A stretch of DNA of 64,000 nucleotides from Rhytidiadelphus loreus (Eukaryota > Streptophyta > Bryopsida > Hypnales > Hylocomiaceae), in assembly GCA_947034895.1 (NCBI GenBank), contig OX344761.1, positions 39,692,863-39,756,862 on the forward strand, given 5' to 3'. The position numbers were made by a program, and so were the translations under genes. The notes beneath the pieces are model-generated. The model searched no databases. It saw nothing but the letters and a program-made list of their open reading frames with translations, and had not been told where the DNA came from. Positions 59,663 through 64,000 of the stretch are shown one piece after another; within the stretch, counting starts at the first letter, position 1, and each line of letters opens with the position of its first letter.

Positions 59663-60980
59663 TCAATCATCGTCACGCTCTACTTCTTCTACACAGTTAT
59701 GATTGGCACTATTGCTACAAACATCTTTCAAGCTACAGCTGGGGATCGCTTCCACATGAGGTGCTAATTCGGGATTAGGAGGAATAGGAGTTCTCAAGAT
59801 TCTGCAGTGAGCGGCATTGCCTAACTCACGCATCATGAACGCAAGCTCGAACGCGGCACTGGCACATCGGGCGACTTGCACAGGAGTGAGAACCAAAAAC
59901 AGTTGGTGGAGGGTTGTTAAACGGAGTTGGTCCGCTTGAATGAGTAGTTTCTTTAAGCGTGACATCCGAGGCTTGAGAACGGTTCTTAAATCAGTCGTCC
60001 TCGTCTTAGAGGACGAAGACGACGACGAAGAAGAAGAATTTGAAGAATTCGAAGACCTAGTAGTAGTTCTTGACGTGGATTCAAACTCTACCTGCGTTTT
60101 TACGGCTGCAAGGACATCTTGGTCGCTTATAAGCATCTGCACGTGTTAGCAACACTTTCCTTTAGCTCTCTAAGTAAATCCTAAACCATCACCTCCATCG
60201 ATCAATCACTCAAGCTAGCTAACGGCATTATTTAGGTTACAATGTTTTGATTGATTCTCTAGTACCTGAATGTACGCAAGCTTCTTCGACAGCTTCCTCT
60301 CCACGTCGCGTGTGGTCTTCTGGACGTTCGTGAGGTTGGTGAGCTGTCGATGCGAAAGCACGGCCGACGTGTTAGTCAAGTCGCGGAGTCCGTAGCCGAA
60401 GTTGCGAATCTCGTCCTCGAGTTGCACGCCCATGAGCGAGTAGACGAGCAGGATGGCGGACGAAGGGCGCCAACCTCCCAGCCACGTGAACATCGCCTCC
60501 ATAGCTGTGATCCGCCCACCTGCGGGATGCAAGCAATCACATGAATCAAGTGAACATCATCAAGAAATTCTAACGATTTTGACGAAGAATTTTGGGAAAG
60601 ATCTAACTGGACTATGTTGCAGAAACTATTGCAATAAGCATAAGAAACATGAGCATTGTGAAACCATAGCAAAAAAACTCCAAATTACTGTCGGAGAATG
60701 TTTAAAAACAACAAGAAAACTATTCAAAAGAACAGTGCAAATGGGTGGGAGTCAGCGTTTACGTACCTGAAAGAGCGATGTAAATCTTCTCGTCTTCCAG
60801 CGACGAGTTGTGACGAATGGCCGCCATGTAGAGCGAGACGCACTTCTGCAAGAGATTCTCGACATCGCGGTTGGCTGTGGCGGAGTGCATTGTCTCCCGG
60901 AGAGCGCGGATGTGGGGTTGGCATCCCATCCACCAGCGTGCATCTCGATCACCTCTTGTGCTACGCTCCGACTCCGCCAT
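59663..60980 (-). CDS. DOG1-domain protein
   Basis: Three exons (60980-60767, 60519-60266, 60136-59663) join in frame to 313 residues. ATG at 60980 is preferred because the open frame upstream of it lies in less conserved, leader-like sequence. The DOG1 domain spans about residues 15-265: an N-terminal helix ending NSSLEDEKIYIALSGG, the signature FTWLGGWRPS (82-91), LEDEIRNFGYGLRDLTN, a helix with KTTRDVERKLSKKLAYIQ, a Ser-rich insertion (about 184-199), then LKKLLIQADQLRLTTLHQLFLVLTPVQVARC. This order matches DOG1-like proteins and the C-terminal half of TGA bZIP factors; no bZIP is present here. In seed plants DOG1 controls dormancy and binds haem and PP2C phosphatases. The role in this organism is unknown. 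Confidence 0.87.
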
Positions 60981-61835
60981 ATTGTTCGCTCTCACTGTGA
61001 TTTCGATTAATTCTTTATCCACGCGAAGTTTGCAATCCGATTGTAGTCGAATTCTTGCGCTTCGTGATGCCTGCTTCGAAGAATACTGTAATGTACCGTG
61101 AGCGCCCACAATTCCCGAGACTCTACTGTGATCATTATTCTCGGGATCCCAGTTCCCACTCCGATCAAATTCGCAGTCGGAATGTTTCGATCTGCGCGTT
61201 CGGTACCAATTGTGTCTACTTAGCGAATTAGCCGAAGTCGTGATACCTAAGGAATTTCTAAATTGTAACCTCGGAGCTGCGAAATTCGCAATTACCTCAA
61301 AATGACACCGATTCAACATTCGATTGCTTTCAATCTAATCGTCGACTTCACAGATTAGCAATGCCACTACGAGCCCCCAATTCGACCTCAACCACACTGT
61401 TGAATGTCAAGGAAGAGGAAAAAATTCATCGCAAGAGCTGATTGACGCCTCCGATCTCTTTGACACCAAATACCGACAGCAACACTTGAATTCGACTTCG
61501 CAACTGCTGCAACGTTCGACCTCGCATCCACGCACTGACACCCAGAATCCAAACCTTCAGTTCCACCATGCAACTTCGAGAATCTCACGCCATTCCCGAA
61601 ATTAACTTTGAGCAAGAATCTTACGTACTTCCATAAACTTCGAAAATCTCGAACTCAAATGCATTGAACCTCGATCGCACCAACACATCCATGACAACTA
61701 ATCCAATCAATCAATTCGCTCACTGACCACAATTCTGCAATCCTCACAACCTCCGAAAGCTCTCACCCGATCACTTTCAGCTACACAATCGAATCCCGAA
61801 TTGAAACCTTCAACAAATTCAAATCCCTTCTGTCA
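60981..61835. other. 5' flank of the DOG1-domain gene
   Basis: Leader and promoter are expected here. It is rich in TCGAA and GAATC words and no further gene is supported. Confidence 0.4.
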
Positions 61836-62465
61836 ACCCACCACGCAGCCACGAATCCCTCACTACTATGAACGACACAACTTGCCAATCGTGTAGCAAA
61901 TGTGTTCAAATTCGAGTAACGGGACACCCATGCCACAAGCTCAAATCAATCAATCAATTAATGAACTCGATTGATTGAACAAGCTGCATCCCATCGATCA
62001 GTCAACCCAACAACCACGAATCTCCCACTACCATGAAAGACACACAACTTCCAAATTGTATAACAAATGTATTCCAATCCCAGAAACGGGACACACATGC
62101 ACAAGTCAGATCTAATCACTCAATCATGAACTAGATCGAGCAAAGCTGCATCCCATCTGTCAAACCAACACCTACGAATCTCCCATTACCACGAAAAACA
62201 CAACTTCCAAATTTTTCTAACGAATGTATTCCAGTTCCACAAACTGGACACACACACACACACACACACAAGTCAAATCGAATCACTCAATCATGGACTT
62301 GATCGAGCAAAGCTGCACCCCATCTGTCGAAACCAACACCCACGAATCTCCCACTACCATGAAAGACACGCAACTTCCAAATTGCTCAACAAATGTAATC
62401 CAATCCCAGAAACGGGACACACACACACACACATCGAATCGCTGAGCAAAGCTGCATCCCATCCC
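61836..62465. repeat. Tandem array, four ~160-bp units
   Basis: Units share CACGAATCTCCCACTACCA, GACACACAACTTCCAAATTG, AACGGGACACAC and AGCAAAGCTGCATCCCATC, beginning near 61836, 61993, 62158 and 62321. The (CA)n tract after GGGACA has expanded in the third and fourth units. It lies about 0.9 kb upstream of the DOG1-domain start codon. Confidence 0.8.
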
Positions 62466-63130
62466 CGTGCAGCGTAAACTCCGTTACTTACTTCCACTCA
62501 GCCAGTCATCAGCTGTTGCCTGCATTACTCAGACCCACCATCGTCGCCTGAACTCCGAGTTCCATGGATTCGAGCTGCGATCGAGGCCAACTGTCGAATG
62601 TTGGGCAGATGGAATTTCATGGTGGTGGCACTCGGAAGTCGTCCATCAGCGCAGTACTACCGGAGTGTGTGTGCCTGTTTTTATTCAAGGAGGAGTTGCT
62701 GCGTGGAAGGGAGGGAGGAGGGTGTGGAACAGGGGGAGTGGCAGGACTACGTGTTGGGCGGTGGGAGCCGTCCAGGGAGGGGGGGGGTACGTGGCTGCTG
62801 GGAAGGGCTTTCTGGTCCAAAAGGAGGCCGCCTTTGGGAGATATTTTGGTGCCGGTCGGTTTCCCGGGCCCGGTAAAAGTGAAAAAAGGGGCAGGCAGTG
62901 AGTTCAGTTGGATTCCTGAATTGGGGCTGTGTTTTGTCAGAGGAAAGTGGAGTGGCGGTTTGTCCGGAAGCTCATGAACTGATGAGTGCCGGCGCTTTTG
63001 TCTTGAAGGGGGGTGAGCCCACTCCGCTGGGAAGTGGGAGCTACGGATACGGATACTTTGGTCTGAACTGACGGAACTCCCAAGTAGTTGGGGTAAATAT
63101 CTTTGAATCTTGTACTGTACCCGGGGCAAC
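62466..63130. other. G-rich block with many overlapping open frames
   Basis: The top strand from 62690 to 62880 is dominated by GGG runs (GGGAGGGAGGAGGG, AGGGAGGGGGGGGG). All three plus frames and a minus frame are open, as expected of a stop-poor GC-rich composition. I do not call a gene. G-quadruplex formation is possible. Confidence 0.5.
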
Positions 63131-63613
63131 TCTTATTGGTCCCCCTATTGTGCCATTCATAAGAATTTTGCACAATGACCCATTTCCAACCACTTAACCC
63201 CAAAGTGACATTCAATTTTGGGGTTCAAAAACATCATTGCTTTTGAAGCTTTATGGATCTAAATGTCTTCAAGTTATACAAATCTCAACCATACAATCTT
63301 GTAGTGTACATGTTGTAGAAGACATGCAGAAAAATTTGAAGTCATTTGGCCACAAAGATTGCAAGATCATAATGTTTTAGTGTTGAAAATGGATGCTGAA
63401 ATTTTCCCAAAAACACATTTGGAGGTGAAAATTGATTACTAAACCTACTCAAATGTAAAAACTTTACACTACAAAATGATTCAAGACTAGTATACAAATA
63501 CATGGGTAGAAAAAAAACTCATTCAGTTGATTCATTGTGTCTACAAAACAGCTTTGAAATGTCAAAAATTAACAAGGAAAATTGCAAAAAACACATCTAA
63601 AGGTGAACCTCCT
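63131..63613. other. Noncoding DNA
   Basis: TTAACCCCAAAGTGAC at about 63194 looks like another TTAA-type end. No gene supported. Confidence 0.4.
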
Positions 63614-64000
63614 TCTACTAGAATGCTTCTCAGTCACTCATTAATTCTTGGATTAGCCACACAAACTAGACTAGTATACACAACTTTTCCAAAAATAATT
63701 ATTGAAAATAAACTTTGTATGAAGAAGAAACAAGCCGCCAAAGTTCACTATACTCCAAAAATGGCAGGATTTTGAACTTCGAATTGATCCCAAACATTCA
63801 AAACAACTTGTATTGACATGAAAACTTTACCACAATAACTAGACTTCAAGGGGAACAAAACCCAACAAATTTGATTGAAAATGAGCAATGGATGAAGGAG
63901 ATACAAGGCCCCGAAGTTGTAGCCCTAAAATGCAATTTGGTGAACTCAAATTGAAGTTGTGACTTCAATTGGCTTCCAAAAAATCAATAAATTTTGGATT
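63614..64000 (+). mobile_element. Family F copy 3, partial, cut by the window end
   Basis: From CTTCTCAGTCACTCATTAAT onward it aligns with 3135-3530 and, in complement, with 16850-17215. The sequence left of 63614 differs from the other copies, so the left part is replaced or lost. Confidence 0.65.

Noticed and set aside
62467..63129. Several overlapping open frames in the G-rich block
   Set aside because: All frames are open because the composition lacks stops. Repeated Gly/Arg/Pro content without motifs argues against a gene.
1..64000. LTR retrotransposon or viral insertion
   Set aside because: No reverse transcriptase, integrase, protease or capsid-type motif was found on either strand, and no long direct terminal repeats with primer-binding sites.

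Overview
The window reads as nuclear DNA of a streptophyte (land plant or close algal relative). It has intron-containing genes with GT-AG splice sites and plant-type families: an MSL mechanosensitive channel, a DOG1-domain protein, a BIG BROTHER-like RING-H2 ligase and a PQQL-type M16 protease. Telobox-like AAACCCTA motifs also occur. Intergenic DNA is AT-rich and packed with non-autonomous DNA transposons; I saw no reverse transcriptase or LTR element. The species cannot be fixed from the sequence; a non-seed plant is my guess.

Layout. 1-17.5 kb is gene-poor repeat DNA, dominated by a nested block at 2716-11860. There a TTAA-flanked element contains a TA-flanked element, which contains a second TA-flanked element, which contains a ~6.8 kb Mutator-like element carrying a tandem array of ~100-bp hairpins. 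17.5-19.9 kb holds a four-coding-exon gene for a 334-residue protein that joins an alveolin-like Val/Pro repeat region to dehydrin-like Ser- and Lys-rich segments. 20.4-24.6 kb is a five-exon MSL channel gene (1031 aa). 24.6-42.4 kb is mostly transposons: TTAA-flanked and TA-flanked MITEs, a ~5.4 kb PIF/Harbinger element with two decayed genes, a CACTA MITE, and two nearly identical 582-bp elements. 42.8-43.5 kb is an intronless RING-H2 gene. 46.2-53.1 kb (minus strand) is a 20-exon M16 protease gene (1050 aa) whose exons all join in frame. 53.1-59.6 kb is repeats and noncoding DNA. 59.7-61.0 kb (minus) is a three-exon DOG1-domain gene (313 aa), with a ~160-bp tandem array and a G-rich block upstream. 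The window ends in another copy of the 16.3-17.5 kb element.

The host genes are not an operon or an obvious pathway; they are separate plant genes set among repeats. The strongest points for follow-up are the alveolin/dehydrin-like fusion, the four-level nest with empty sites elsewhere in the same window, the TTAA-targeting MITE families, and the Harbinger genes. The two Harbinger genes carry ten in-frame stops, all TAG or TGA, with no frameshift, which looks like decay by cytosine-methylation deamination. Exon borders and alignments were worked out by eye.
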